In this document: positions 25,239 through 34,132 of the stretch, one piece after another | Position numbering within the stretch: the first letter of the stretch is position 1 | Layout: each line of letters starts with the position of its first letter | DNA from: an uncultured Rikenella sp. | Lineage (GTDB): Bacteria; Bacteroidota; Bacteroidia; Bacteroidales; Rikenellaceae | Length of the DNA stretch: 57,598 nt | NCBI RefSeq assembly: GCF_910579375.1 | Contig: NZ_CAJTUJ010000002.1 | Location: 1 to 57,598 of the forward strand | Direction: 5' to 3' | Translations under genes and position numbers: made by a program | The notes under the pieces: model-generated | Told to the model about the DNA's origin: nothing | Databases searched by the model: none | The model's input: the letters and a program-made list of their open reading frames with translations, nothing else

Positions 25239-26210
25239 ATGAAAACTACTGTCACAGAGCTGTTTAAGATAGAACACCCCATCGTTTCGGGGGGTATGGT
25301 CTGGTGCAGCGGCTGGCGGCTCGCCTCGGCCGTATCGGCCTCCGGAGGGCTGGGACTGCTGGGGGCCGGCTCCATGCACCCCGAGACGCTGGCGGAACAC
25401 ATCGCCAAAACCCGGGCCGCATTGGCCGACAGCGGCCGACCGTTCGGCGTGAACGTCCCGCTGTTCTACCCCGAGATCGAACGGGTGATTCAACTGCTGA
25501 TCGATGAACGCGTACCGATCGTCTTCACCTCGGGCGGCAACCCGGCACTCTACACCGGCCGCCTCAAAGAGGCGGGGATTACCGTGGCGCACGTGGTGGC
25601 CTCGGCCCGTTTCGCCCAAAAAGCAGAGGCGGCGGGGGTGGACGCCATCGTGGCCGAAGGGTTCGAGGCCGGCGGGCACAACGGACGGGAGGAGATTACG
25701 ACCATGGCCCTGATTCCGCAGGTACGGGCGGCGACCGGACTGCCTCTGCTGGCCGCAGGCGGGATCGCGACCGGAGCTGGCATGCTGGCCGTCATGGCGT
25801 TGGGAGCCGACGGAGTGCAATTGGGCACGCGCTTTGCGCTGGCCGCGGAGTCGTCGGCCCACGAGGCTTTCAAACAGCTGTGCGTGACTATCGGAGAAGG
25901 AGATACGATGCTTGCGCTGAAGAAGTTAAGCCCGGTTCGGATGATTAAAAACGAATTTTACCGCCGTGTGGCCGAAGCCGAGGCGCGAGGGGCTTCGGCC
26001 GAAGAGTTGCGAGAGTTGCTGGGCGCAAAACGTTCGAAACGAGGCATTTTCGAAGGCGACCTGACGGAAGGAGAGCTGGAGATCGGACAAATCGCGTCAT
26101 TGATTCGCGAGGTGGAGCCGGTGGCGGAGATCATGCGCCGCCTGGTGACGGAATTCGACGCCGCCGCAGAGCGGGTCAGCCGATGGAAAACCGATACGGG
26201 AAAGGCATAG
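25239..26210 (+). CDS. Nitronate monooxygenase / FabK-like flavoprotein
   Basis: A 323-residue FMN-dependent TIM-barrel enzyme of the NPD family. Typical strings are H-P-I-V-S-G-G-M-V-W near the N terminus, G-G-L-G-L-L-G-A-G-S-M, V-A-E-G-F-E-A-G-G-H-N-G with the conserved His, and L-L-A-A-G-G-I-A-T-G-A-G. The family covers nitronate monooxygenases and the enoyl-ACP reductase FabK; sequence alone does not separate them. The ATG at 25239 follows a good purine-poor leader; the longer frame from 25047 overlaps the divergent ddl start. It is the first gene of the run with thiL and thiD. Confidence 0.83.
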   Translation: MKTTVTELFKIEHPIVSGGMVWCSGWRLASAVSASGGLGLLGAGSMHPETLAEHIAKTRAALADSGRPFGVNVPLFYPEIERVIQLLIDERVPIVFTSGGNPALYTGRLKEAGITVAHVVASARFAQKAEAAGVDAIVAEGFEAGGHNGREEITTMALIPQVRAATGLPLLAAGGIATGAGMLAVMALGADGVQLGTRFALAAESSAHEAFKQLCVTIGEGDTMLALKKLSPVRMIKNEFYRRVAEAEARGASAEELRELLGAKRSKRGIFEGDLTEGELEIGQIASLIREVEPVAEIMRRLVTEFDAAAERVSRWKTDTGKA

Positions 26211-26214
26211 AGCG

Positions 26215-27192
26215 ATGAAAATCGACGAAATCGGAGAATTCGGACTGATCGGCCGCATCGCCGCCGCTTTTCGGCCGCTCATACCGACAGGGTGGGAGGG
26301 GATCGGCGACGACTGTGCCGTCATTCCGTGGAGCGACGACAGGTCGGTGGTCGTCACCACCGACCTGCTGATCGAGAATGTCCATTTCCTGCGCGACCGG
26401 ATTTCGGCTTACGATTTGGGATACAAGGTCTTAGCCGTCAATCTGAGCGACATAGCAGCGATGGGGGCCACGCCGGCGGCCACCTTCCTGAGCCTCGGTC
26501 TGCCGGCCGACGGGGTCGGGGTAGAGTGGTGCGACCGTTTTTTTGAGGGCTACCGCTCTTTCGGCGTACCGCTCTTGGGAGGCGACACGACCGCTTCTCC
26601 GCAAGGTATCGTCGTCAACGTCACAGTACTCGGAATAGCGGAAAACGACCGGATCAAGCGGCGGAACGGGGCAGAGGCGGGCGACCTGATCGTCGTCACG
26701 GGGCCGCTGGGCGACTCGGCAGCCGGATTACAGGCCTTGCTGGCGGATTTGCCGACCACGCCGGAAATCGCCGCCCTGATCGAGGCCCACCACCGTCCGC
26801 GACCGCATCTGGCCGAAGGGGAGTGGCTGGGACGCGAAGCCGATGTGCACGCTCTGATGGATGTTTCGGACGGCGTGGCCTCGGATTTGGGACACATTCT
26901 GCGCGCATCGGGGGTCGGGGCGGAGATCGACACGGCGTCTCTCCCCGTCTCCGACCGATTGCGAAAAACGGCCACGGAGCAGGGGTGGAAGCCTTTGAAA
27001 TTGGCTTTGACCGGCGGCGAAGACTACGTTTTGCTGGGGACGGTGGCTCCGGCGCGGTTCGAAGAGCTTCAGGCCCGGTTCACGGCCCGGTTCGGACGAC
27101 CTTTGGCTGTGATCGGACGCTGCGTCGCCGGGCCGGCCGAAATCCGATACGACGGAAAACCGCTGGATTTCAGCGGATTCAAACACTTTTGA
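26215..27192 (+). CDS. thiL: Thiamine-monophosphate kinase
   Basis: A 325-residue kinase making thiamine diphosphate, the cofactor needed by the oxidoreductase at 2.6-5.3 kb. Motifs: G-D-D-C-A-V-I near residue 27, T-T-D-L-L-I-E-N-V-H-F, N-L-S-D-I-A-A-M-G and G-G-D-T-T near residue 122, and T-G-G-E-D-Y. It lies 4 bp after the flavoprotein gene and 2 bp before thiD, so the genes are clearly one operon. Confidence 0.95.
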   Translation: MKIDEIGEFGLIGRIAAAFRPLIPTGWEGIGDDCAVIPWSDDRSVVVTTDLLIENVHFLRDRISAYDLGYKVLAVNLSDIAAMGATPAATFLSLGLPADGVGVEWCDRFFEGYRSFGVPLLGGDTTASPQGIVVNVTVLGIAENDRIKRRNGAEAGDLIVVTGPLGDSAAGLQALLADLPTTPEIAALIEAHHRPRPHLAEGEWLGREADVHALMDVSDGVASDLGHILRASGVGAEIDTASLPVSDRLRKTATEQGWKPLKLALTGGEDYVLLGTVAPARFEELQARFTARFGRPLAVIGRCVAGPAEIRYDGKPLDFSGFKHF

Positions 27193-27194
27193 CC

Positions 27195-27995
27195 ATGAAA
27201 CGCATATTGACCATAGCCGGTTCTGACAGCGGCGGCGGCGCAGGTATCCAGACCGACATCAAGACCATTTCGGCCTTGGGGGGCTACGCATCGAGCGTCC
27301 TGACGGCCGTGACGGCACAGAATACGAGGGGGGTAACGGATGTGGAGTTCCTCTCGCCGGATATCGTTGAGAAACAGTTGCGCGCCGTGCTGGACGACAT
27401 CGGGACGGACGCGGTGAAGATCGGGATGCTGGGCACGAGAGAGGTGGTCGAGCGGGTTGCCAAGTTACTGGAAACGTACCGTCCGCCGATCATCGTGCTC
27501 GACCCGGTACTGGTCGCCACCTCGGGCGACGTGCTGACCGCCGGGAGCGCGACGGAGGCTATCGTACACCGCCTGATGCCGTTAGCCACGGTCATGACGC
27601 CCAATATTCCCGAGGCCCAACGACTAACGGGGCTCTCCATCGCCTCGCCGGACGACTACGAGACTGTTTGGGAACGATTTCGGGCGATGGGGGCTCAGGC
27701 CGTCCTGCTCAAAGGAGGTCACCTGACGGGCGACCGGCTCACCGATACGCTCTTTTCCACCGGCGATCCGACGGCGCATGCCTACACCCACGCCCGGATC
27801 GAGACGCGAAACACGCACGGCACGGGCTGTACCTTATCTTCTGCTCTGGCCGTTTATCTGGCCATGGGCCTACCCTTGGCCGAAGCGGCAGAAAAGGCGA
27901 CAGACTTCATCCACGACGCGATCGTCGCCGCCCGCGACCGTTCGATCGGTTCGGGACACGGGCCGGTCGATCCGTTTTTCGTTTTCAATCGCTGA
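27195..27995 (+). CDS. thiD: Hydroxymethylpyrimidine/phosphomethylpyrimidine kinase
   Basis: A 266-residue ribokinase-fold enzyme phosphorylating HMP and HMP-phosphate in thiamine synthesis. Motifs: T-I-A-G-S-D-S-G-G-G-A-G-I-Q near residue 5, V-L-D-P-V-L-V-A near residue 100, T-P-N-I-P-E-A, and the catalytic region T-H-G-T-G-C-T-L-S-S-A. Start ATG at 27195, 2 nt after thiL; the longer frame overlapping thiL is a shadow. No TPP riboswitch is visible upstream of the run. Confidence 0.95.
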   Translation: MKRILTIAGSDSGGGAGIQTDIKTISALGGYASSVLTAVTAQNTRGVTDVEFLSPDIVEKQLRAVLDDIGTDAVKIGMLGTREVVERVAKLLETYRPPIIVLDPVLVATSGDVLTAGSATEAIVHRLMPLATVMTPNIPEAQRLTGLSIASPDDYETVWERFRAMGAQAVLLKGGHLTGDRLTDTLFSTGDPTAHAYTHARIETRNTHGTGCTLSSALAVYLAMGLPLAEAAEKATDFIHDAIVAARDRSIGSGHGPVDPFFVFNR

Positions 27996-28014
27996 CTCCG
28001 CCCGAAATTTACCG

Positions 28015-28022
28015 TATCTTTG
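28015..28022 (+). promoter_or_regulatory. -7 promoter box for the FtsB/DivIC gene
   Basis: TATCTTTG, an exact TAnnTTTG, 11 bp before the start codon. The very short leader suggests an almost leaderless mRNA. Confidence 0.55.
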
Positions 28023-28033
28023 CCCGGCAGGCC

Positions 28034-28321
28034 ATGAAATTCGAGCGACTTTTCTCCAACCGGAACATCTTCATCTGCGCGACCCTGGTATTCGTCGCGT
28101 GGATCGTCTTTTTCGACCGGAACAACTACCTCGACAGCCGGCAGCTGGATCGAAAAATCCGGGAATTGGAACAGGAAAAGATATTCTACATCCACAAGAT
28201 CGCGGAAGACAGCGCCGTGATCGCCGGGCTGAAAGACAGTGCGTTTCTGGAACGCTTCGCCCGGGAGAACTTCCTGATGCACCGCCCGGGCGAGGTGATC
28301 TACCTGATCGACGAAAAGTAA
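28034..28321 (+). CDS. Septum formation initiator, FtsB/DivIC family
   Basis: A 95-residue single-pass membrane protein. A short cytosolic N terminus is followed by a helix (I-C-A-T-L-V-F-V-A-W-I-V-F-F) and a periplasmic coiled coil (R-K-I-R-E-L-E-Q-E-K-I). It ends with the conserved F-A-R-E-N-F-L-M-H-R-P-G-E-V. It would link FtsL and FtsQ in the divisome. It is downstream of thiD by 38 bp but has its own promoter box. Confidence 0.88.
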   Translation: MKFERLFSNRNIFICATLVFVAWIVFFDRNNYLDSRQLDRKIRELEQEKIFYIHKIAEDSAVIAGLKDSAFLERFARENFLMHRPGEVIYLIDEK

Positions 28322-28346
28322 CCGCGTTCCGGAAAAGGCGCAAAGC

Positions 28347-29534
28347 CTATTTTCGCACCCACCGCCCTCCGACCATCGTCCTCCGCAACGCGAAATCGTC
28401 ATCGAATACGATGAGGTCGGCATCCATCCCCCGGCGAATCGCCCCCTTCCGTTCCGAAATTCCCATAATGCGGGCCGGTGTCTCAGCCGCCATCCGCACC
28501 GCCTCCGACAACGAACATCCGGCCTCCCGCACCATCGTGCGAATCAGCCGAATCCCCGTGGCAATACTCCCCGCAATGGCTGAACCGTCCGCCAGCTTGC
28601 AAACCCCCTCCTCGATCATCAGCCTCGAATCGCGTCGGCAAATCCCCTCCTTTTCCCCCTCCGAGCACGCCTCCGACATCGCATCCGTCACCAGAGCCAC
28701 CCGCTCCGTCCCCTTGATCCGGCAAACGAGCTGCAAGATCGCCGGCGGCACATGGATCCCGTCGGCAATCACCTCGACCGTCATCCCTTCGGTCAGATAA
28801 ATCCCCTCGACCGTCCCTTCGTACTTGTAGACCCCCTCCTTATGCACCGCCGTCATCGCGTTATAGAAGTGGGTGGCATGCGTGAATCCCGCCTCCCAAG
28901 CCCGTCTCACCGCCGGATAGTCGGCCGTCGTATGGGCCACCGAGACCACCACGCCCCGTTCCGACGCATACCGGCCGAACTCCAACGCCCCCGGCAGCTC
29001 CGGAGCCGCGCTCCAGCGTTTGATACACGTCGTCCCCTCCAACAGCTCGTGATATTCTTCCGGCTTCGGGGGATAGATGTGATCCGGATGCTGCGCCCCC
29101 TTCATCGCCGGATTCAGATAATTGCCCTCCAAGTGCAGCCCCAGGATACACGCCCCATCGCCAGCCGGTTCGGTCATCACCGCCTCGCACGTCCGAATCG
29201 CCCGCCGAAAAACCTCCACGGAATCAGCCGCAATCGTCGGGTAGAGCGCCGTCGTCCCCCGCAAGGCATGCGCCCGGGCGATCGCCCGGAAAGCCTCCGG
29301 CGTCGCCTCCGAAAAATCGTGCCCCGCCGCTCCGTGCACATGCATATCGATACACCCCGGAGCCACATAACACCCCTCCGCATCGAACACTTCGGCATCG
29401 GCCGGCAACTCGACATTCCGCTCCGTCACCTCAGCGATTTTACCCTCCGTAACGATGATTTGCCCCTGCGACAGAATCCCTCCCGGCGTCACCACCCGGC
29501 CGTTTACGATTTTCACCCAAGCATTAACCGACAT
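28347..29534 (-). CDS. nagA: N-acetylglucosamine-6-phosphate deacetylase
   Basis: A 395-residue amidohydrolase removing acetate from GlcNAc-6-P. Motifs: C-I-D-M-H-V-H-G near residue 61, the metal-binding Glu in G-L-H-L-E-G-N-Y-L-N, V-A-H-T-T-A-D-Y, H-F-Y-N-A-M, and the catalytic Asp in A-L-V-T-D-A-M. Start M-S-V-N-A-W at 29534, eight codons inside the open frame. It is not adjacent to the NagB-like gene at 22-24 kb, though both belong to amino-sugar metabolism. Confidence 0.93.
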   Translation of the reverse strand: MSVNAWVKIVNGRVVTPGGILSQGQIIVTEGKIAEVTERNVELPADAEVFDAEGCYVAPGCIDMHVHGAAGHDFSEATPEAFRAIARAHALRGTTALYPTIAADSVEVFRRAIRTCEAVMTEPAGDGACILGLHLEGNYLNPAMKGAQHPDHIYPPKPEEYHELLEGTTCIKRWSAAPELPGALEFGRYASERGVVVSVAHTTADYPAVRRAWEAGFTHATHFYNAMTAVHKEGVYKYEGTVEGIYLTEGMTVEVIADGIHVPPAILQLVCRIKGTERVALVTDAMSEACSEGEKEGICRRDSRLMIEEGVCKLADGSAIAGSIATGIRLIRTMVREAGCSLSEAVRMAAETPARIMGISERKGAIRRGMDADLIVFDDDFALRRTMVGGRWVRK

Positions 29535-29619
29535 TCTTGTATCTCCCTGTAAATGCAAACGATAACTGCAACGCTACTTCTCTTTTTTGAATAAACAACC
29601 CGCTCGCCGGTTTCATCTT

Positions 29620-29952
29620 TCAGGCAAAAAACGATGCCGTGAAATGCTTGATCGCCGAGATGATAAAACCAAGCACCACCGCATTGACCAAAACGAACGG
29701 AACGGCCTTCTTCTCCTCTCTGGCTATCATCACGACCATCGGAAGGGCCATCAGAACAGCCACAATGGGGCCGACCAACCAATGAGTTACGCCTATCTGC
29801 GGAAGCGTCGTGTTGAAAACGACGAATGTGACCACCACATACTGAAGAAAAGCAGACCAGCAATTGGCCCGGTTCATCTTTTTCAGAAACATGGGAAGCG
29901 CGTCTATCAAGCCGACGACCACTCCCACAAAGATAGTAAATACGATTGCCAT
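29620..29952 (-). CDS. Small integral membrane protein, family not recognised
   Basis: A 110-residue protein with three or four hydrophobic stretches: V-F-T-I-F-V-G-V-V-V-G-L-I, F-L-Q-Y-V-V-V-T-F-V-V-F, P-I-V-A-V-L-M-A-L-P-M-V-V-M-I and A-V-V-L-G-F-I-I-S. A conserved-looking pair D-A-L-P-M-F-L-K-K lies after the first helix. No catalytic motif. Start ATG at 29952, 51 bp downstream of fmt and 85 bp upstream of the nagA start, same strand. Its base composition is a little more AT-rich than its neighbours. Confidence 0.7.
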   Translation of the reverse strand: MAIVFTIFVGVVVGLIDALPMFLKKMNRANCWSAFLQYVVVTFVVFNTTLPQIGVTHWLVGPIVAVLMALPMVVMIAREEKKAVPFVLVNAVVLGFIISAIKHFTASFFA

Positions 29953-30003
29953 AACTCTGTTTATTTGGATTGAGCTTTGTTACAATTTCGGGAATCCTCC
30001 CCC

Positions 30004-30993
30004 TCAAATTCTGTATCCCCTCAAAAATTCTTCGACCTCCATAGCCCGTTTCCCCGCCACCTGCAACCGGTCGACGTACAGCCACCCGTCTGCGCAGGCC
30101 ACCCGCAACCAGTGTTTTCCATCGGATTCAAAATCAGCAGTCTTCGCCACCTCACCAGGCGCAAAAGATTCGCCATGCGCCGCCAGAATTTTAGCCGTTG
30201 TCCTCGGCGCCGACACCTCGCCCGACCCCGGAAAATCGCACCAAGCTCCCGGATAGGGACTCAACCCGCGCACCTTATCGTACAACGAGCGGGTAGAGTA
30301 GTCCCTCCACCGTTTCCCCTCGCCCACCAACCGGCAATCCTCCTTGAAAATCTTCGGCGCCGGTTTCAGTGCGCCCGCACCGGCTCCATCCGCAAGCTGC
30401 GCCTGTGCCCGAATCGTCCCCGCAGCCAACGCCTCCACCGTCTCCACCACCAATCCTGCCCCCAGCTCCATCAACCCGTCGTGCACCGTCCCCGCCGTAT
30501 CGGTGTCCGAAATCGACAACTCCCTCTGCATCAGTATCGCCCCCGTATCGATCTCGTGATCCAACAAAAACGTGGTCACCCCGGTCTTTCGTTCCCCGTT
30601 CATCACCGCCCAATTGATCGGCGCCGCCCCCCTGTACTGCGGCAGCAGCGAAGCGTGGAGGTTGAATGTCCCGAGCCTCGGCATCGCCCAAATCACTTCC
30701 GGCAGCATCCGAAAAGCCACCACAATCGCCAGATCGGCCTCCAACGCCTCGAAAGCCGCGACAAACTCAGGGTCTTTCAGTTTCACCGGTTGCAGCAGCG
30801 GCACGCCCGGCAAAGCCTCTTCGGCATACCGTTTGACGGCAGACTGCTGCATTTTCAATCCCCGTCCCGCCGGCTTATCAGGCACCGTCACGACTCCGAC
30901 GATGCGGTATCCTCCCTCGACCAACCGTCTGAGGGGTTCGACTGCAAAATCGGGCGTCCCCATGTAAACTATCCGTAACTGTTTCGCGTCCAT
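30004..30993 (-). CDS. fmt: Methionyl-tRNA formyltransferase
   Basis: A 329-residue enzyme formylating initiator Met-tRNA. The N terminus reads I-V-Y-M-G-T-P-D-F-A-V, the folate-binding and catalytic part has S-L-L-P-Q-Y-R-G-A-A-P-I-N-W-A, and the second domain includes D-T-G-A-I-L. The C-terminal OB-like domain starts around residue 205. Length is normal. Two cassettes separate it from ribBA upstream. Confidence 0.95.
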   Translation of the reverse strand: MDAKQLRIVYMGTPDFAVEPLRRLVEGGYRIVGVVTVPDKPAGRGLKMQQSAVKRYAEEALPGVPLLQPVKLKDPEFVAAFEALEADLAIVVAFRMLPEVIWAMPRLGTFNLHASLLPQYRGAAPINWAVMNGERKTGVTTFLLDHEIDTGAILMQRELSISDTDTAGTVHDGLMELGAGLVVETVEALAAGTIRAQAQLADGAGAGALKPAPKIFKEDCRLVGEGKRWRDYSTRSLYDKVRGLSPYPGAWCDFPGSGEVSAPRTTAKILAAHGESFAPGEVAKTADFESDGKHWLRVACADGWLYVDRLQVAGKRAMEVEEFLRGYRI

Positions 30994-31031
30994 TTATATA
31001 TGTAGTGGAAATGTATCTCTCATCTCTCCGT

Positions 31032-31223
31032 TTATTCCGAGAGGCAACGCAACTGGAAACCGTTGGAACGATTAACCGGACTGATGTGTAGCCGTTGCAT
31101 GTCGAAAAGCAAATAGATGCCATTTATGTCGTTAATGGAAGCAGACCAGCTGTTACCTTCGCGACCGACATTGCCCAGGTCCCCTAATCTCCCATTATTG
31201 CCTCCGTCGCGGAAGCCCGGGGC
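31032..31223 (-). repeat. Silent FISUMP-like C-terminal cassette 4
   Basis: Sixty-three codons plus TAA. It begins A-P-G-F-R-D-G-G-N-N-G-R-L-G-D-L and ends S-N-G-F-Q-L-R-C-L-S-E; the centre reads G-N-S-W-S-A-S-I-N-D-I-N-G-I-Y-L-L-F. Both anchors are intact. Its stop lies 38 bp before the fmt start codon. Cassette 5 lies directly upstream with only 19 bp between the two units, and no start codon or promoter fits in that gap. Confidence 0.82.
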
Positions 31224-31242
31224 GGTGCTGCTCGGCCCCCGT

Positions 31243-31437
31243 TTATTCCGAGAGGCAACGCAACGGAAGACCGTAGGCGCGGCTGAAAGTAAAACTGGGA
31301 TCGAGCAATGTTGGGCGAAATTCCATCCATACTCCATTAATCGCGTTCACCTGCGATGAAAGGCTGTAGCCGTAGCTGCCGACACTCATCAGTGCGCCCA
31401 ACCCCCCGCTGGGTCCCGCGTCGCGGAAGCCCGGGGC
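31243..31437 (-). repeat. Silent FISUMP-like C-terminal cassette 5
   Basis: Sixty-four codons plus TAA. It begins A-P-G-F-R-D-A-G-P-S-G-G-L-G-A-L and ends A-Y-G-L-P-L-R-C-L-S-E; the centre reads Y-G-Y-S-L-S-S-Q-V-N-A-I-N-G-V-W-M-E-F. Its first anchor base is 6 bp past the ribBA stop codon, so the cassette is fused to the 3' end of that transcription unit with no room for expression signals. Confidence 0.82.
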
Positions 31438-31443
31438 ACCCCA

Positions 31444-32664
31444 CTAATCCCCCTTGGCAAACAACCCCAACGTGTGCCCCATAGCCCGTTCCTTCGTCTC
31501 CAGATAGTGCGCATTATGCGGATTCGGAGCGATCACGATCGGCACGTTTTCCACGATTTTCAGGCCATAACCCTCCAACCCCGCCCGCTTCTGCGGGTTG
31601 TTCGTCATCAGACGGATATTCCGCACCCCCAAATCATGCAGGATGCTCGCCCCGACCCCGTAATCCCGCTCATCCGCCTTGAACCCCAGCTGCAAATTGG
31701 CCTCCACCGTATCCAGCCCCTCGTCCTGCAACTTGTAAGCCTTGATTTTATTGAACAGACCGATTCCACGCCCCTCCTGATTCAAGTAGACGATCACTCC
31801 TCGCCCCGCCTGTTCGACCATCTCCATCGCCTTGTGCAGCTGCGCCCCGCAATCGCACCGACACGACCCCAAGATATCGCCCGTCGCACACGACGAGTGC
31901 ATCCGCACCAGCACCGGCTCGTCCTCCGCCCATTCCCCCTTCACCAACGCCATGTGTTCCAGCCCGTTGCTCTTCTGCCGATAGGCCACGATCCGGAAAT
32001 CGCCCCACTCGGTCGGCAACGTCGCCTCCGCCCCCCGTTCGATGATCGACTCCTCTTTCAAACGATACGCAATCAGGTCGGCGATCGAAATAATCTTCAA
32101 CCCGTGCTTCTCCGCAAACTGCAACAGTTCCGGCAACCGCGCCATCGTCCCGTCCTCGTTCATGATCTCCATCAGCGCCCCCGCCGGATACAACCCCGCC
32201 AGCCGCGCCAAATCGACCGCCGCCTCCGTGTGCCCCGCCCGACGCAACACCCCTTTGTCCTGCGCATAGAGCGGATTGATATGCCCCGGCCGCCCGAAAG
32301 TGGCCGGCGTCGAAGCCGGATCGGCCAGCGCCCGGATCGTAGCCGCCCGATCCGCCGCCGAAACCCCCGTACTGCACCCTTCGAGCTTATCGATCGTCAC
32401 CGTAAACGGCGTCCCGAGCACCGACGTATTGTCCGTCACCTGGTGCGGCAGGTCGAGCTCCGCGCAGCGCGACAGCGTGATCGGCGCACAAAGCACCCCC
32501 CGCGCCTCCTTGAGCATGAAATTGACCTGTTCGGGCGTAATTTTTTCCGCCGCGATAATCAAATCCCCTTCGTTCTCCCGATCCTCGTCGTCCACAACGA
32601 TAACGAACTCGCCCCGACGAAAATCTTCGATCGCCTCCTCGATGGTATTGAGCCTCCTATTCAT
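31444..32664 (-). CDS. ribBA: Bifunctional 3,4-dihydroxy-2-butanone-4-phosphate synthase / GTP cyclohydrolase II
   Basis: A 406-residue riboflavin enzyme. The N-terminal RibB part has V-D-D-E-D-R-E-N-E-G-D-L near residue 30 and G-R-P-G-H-I-N-P-L near residue 133. The C-terminal RibA part (from about residue 210) has the zinc ligands in C-A-T-G-D-I-L-G-S-C-R-C-D-C-G and Q-E-G-R-G-I-G-L. Start M-N-R-R-L-N-T-I at 32664; the frame runs 31 codons into the upstream gene. The start overlaps the end of the lptF/G gene by 8 nt. Its 3' end abuts cassette 5. Confidence 0.95.
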   Translation of the reverse strand: MNRRLNTIEEAIEDFRRGEFVIVVDDEDRENEGDLIIAAEKITPEQVNFMLKEARGVLCAPITLSRCAELDLPHQVTDNTSVLGTPFTVTIDKLEGCSTGVSAADRAATIRALADPASTPATFGRPGHINPLYAQDKGVLRRAGHTEAAVDLARLAGLYPAGALMEIMNEDGTMARLPELLQFAEKHGLKIISIADLIAYRLKEESIIERGAEATLPTEWGDFRIVAYRQKSNGLEHMALVKGEWAEDEPVLVRMHSSCATGDILGSCRCDCGAQLHKAMEMVEQAGRGVIVYLNQEGRGIGLFNKIKAYKLQDEGLDTVEANLQLGFKADERDYGVGASILHDLGVRNIRLMTNNPQKRAGLEGYGLKIVENVPIVIAPNPHNAHYLETKERAMGHTLGLFAKGD

Positions 32665-34126
32665 TCGATGTATGTTTTTGATTTTTAAATGCTTTGAAAC
32701 GTTCCCACACCCGTCGTCCCCAGACGATCGCCGGCTCCAGCCGTTTTTTATAGGCATCCGGATTGAAAATCGCCGAGTCGTTCGTCGATTTATAGGTCAG
32801 GAAGATCGCGATCGGGAAGAGGATGAAACTCGACACCCAAATCCCCCAGAACGGCGACCACGCCCCGTCTTTCACAAACTTTTCGCCCGTAATCGTAATG
32901 ATGTAGTAGACCACGAAGAAGATCACCGAGACCACGATCGGCATCCCGAGACCCCCTTTCCGGATGATCGCCCCCAGCGGCGCCCCGATCAGGAAAAAGA
33001 TCATGATAGAGAAGGGTAGTGCGATCTTTCGTTGAAAATCGGCCTGCGCCCGATAGAGCAGCTGCGACGTATAACGCATGTATTCCGACTCGTAATCGCT
33101 ATAGACGCGCGCCTCCTCGGCCCACGCCGACGCCTGCGTGAATACCGCGTTCCGTGCCTCGACGCTCATCGTGTCGAGCATCCCGGCCACCGAAACTTTC
33201 CGCAGCGGCAGCAGCGAATCGAGCTCCATCGAGGCCATATTCCGAAAGATGTGCGACTTGATGAGCCGATGCTCGAACAGGGTAACGATCGAATCCTGAG
33301 CCTGTTTCAGCGAGTCGATCATGTGCGAGAGCTGGTGCATGTTTTTGGTCTCGCTCTGGTTCGAGAACTCGCCCTCCGACCGTTCGAACGCAAAGCCCGA
33401 CAACGGAATCAGCAGCTGCTGTTCATCGAACAGGTGATGACTCAATTCATTCTGTTCGAACCACTGGTAATCGCGGTTCTCTTCGTAAATCTGACCGTTA
33501 TAGAGCAGCACCAGCAGGTATTTCTTGTCGTCCGAGATGCGGATATACCCCGAATCGGCCACGATCGTCTGCATGTTGCTGTACTTGGCATTGTCGTAGA
33601 TCAGGATATCGGTCAGTTTGTTGGTCTCAGGGTCCTGATGGCCGATCCGGATGCTCCGATCCGGAATGCCGTTGAAGAAAATCCCGTCCTGGAACTTCAT
33701 CTCCTGCCGCTGCTTGGAGATATCCCGCATCAACGAGATCATTTTCCGGAACGAATAAGGGGTCAGGTCGTTAATCACGAAGAAACTCCCGACGCAGACC
33801 ACCGTCATCAGGATAATAAGGGGCTTCATGATCCGGGGCAGCGAAATCCCGGCCGCCTTCAGCGCCAGCAGTTCGTTGTTCTCGCCCAAATTCCCCATCG
33901 TCATGATCGATGCCAGCAGCGTCGCGAGCGGCAGCCCCATCGGCACAAGGGTCGCACTGGCGTAGAGCACCAGCTCGATAATCACCCCGGGGCCGAGCCC
34001 CTTTCCGACCAGCTCGTCGATGTGCATCCACAGATAGTGCATCAGGAGGATGAACATCACGATAAAAAACGTGAGCACCATAGGCCCCACGTAGGCTTTC
34101 AATACGAAACGATAAACTGTCTTCAT
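32657..34126 (-). CDS. LptF/LptG family lipopolysaccharide-export permease
   Basis: A 489-residue YjgP/YjgQ-type inner-membrane protein. Three N-terminal helices include V-L-T-F-F-I-V-M-F-I-L-L-M-H and G-L-P-L-A-T-L-L-A-S-I-M-T-M-G-N-L-G-E-N-N-E-L, the family's coupling-helix region. A central periplasmic beta-jellyroll is followed by three C-terminal helices with P-L-G-A-I-I-R-K-G-G-L-G. It forms a transporter with LptB to move LPS to the periplasmic bridge. Bacteroidetes often have one such gene per locus; whether this is the LptF or LptG partner is undecided. It is translationally coupled to ribBA. Confidence 0.88.
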   Translation of the reverse strand: MKTVYRFVLKAYVGPMVLTFFIVMFILLMHYLWMHIDELVGKGLGPGVIIELVLYASATLVPMGLPLATLLASIMTMGNLGENNELLALKAAGISLPRIMKPLIILMTVVCVGSFFVINDLTPYSFRKMISLMRDISKQRQEMKFQDGIFFNGIPDRSIRIGHQDPETNKLTDILIYDNAKYSNMQTIVADSGYIRISDDKKYLLVLLYNGQIYEENRDYQWFEQNELSHHLFDEQQLLIPLSGFAFERSEGEFSNQSETKNMHQLSHMIDSLKQAQDSIVTLFEHRLIKSHIFRNMASMELDSLLPLRKVSVAGMLDTMSVEARNAVFTQASAWAEEARVYSDYESEYMRYTSQLLYRAQADFQRKIALPFSIMIFFLIGAPLGAIIRKGGLGMPIVVSVIFFVVYYIITITGEKFVKDGAWSPFWGIWVSSFILFPIAIFLTYKSTNDSAIFNPDAYKKRLEPAIVWGRRVWERFKAFKNQKHTSNE

Positions 34127-34132
34127 GTAATG

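Noticed and set aside
26100..27195. TPP riboswitch controlling thiL-thiD
   Set aside because: Gaps in the operon are 2-4 bp, and the region ahead of the first gene lacks the conserved TPP core strings.
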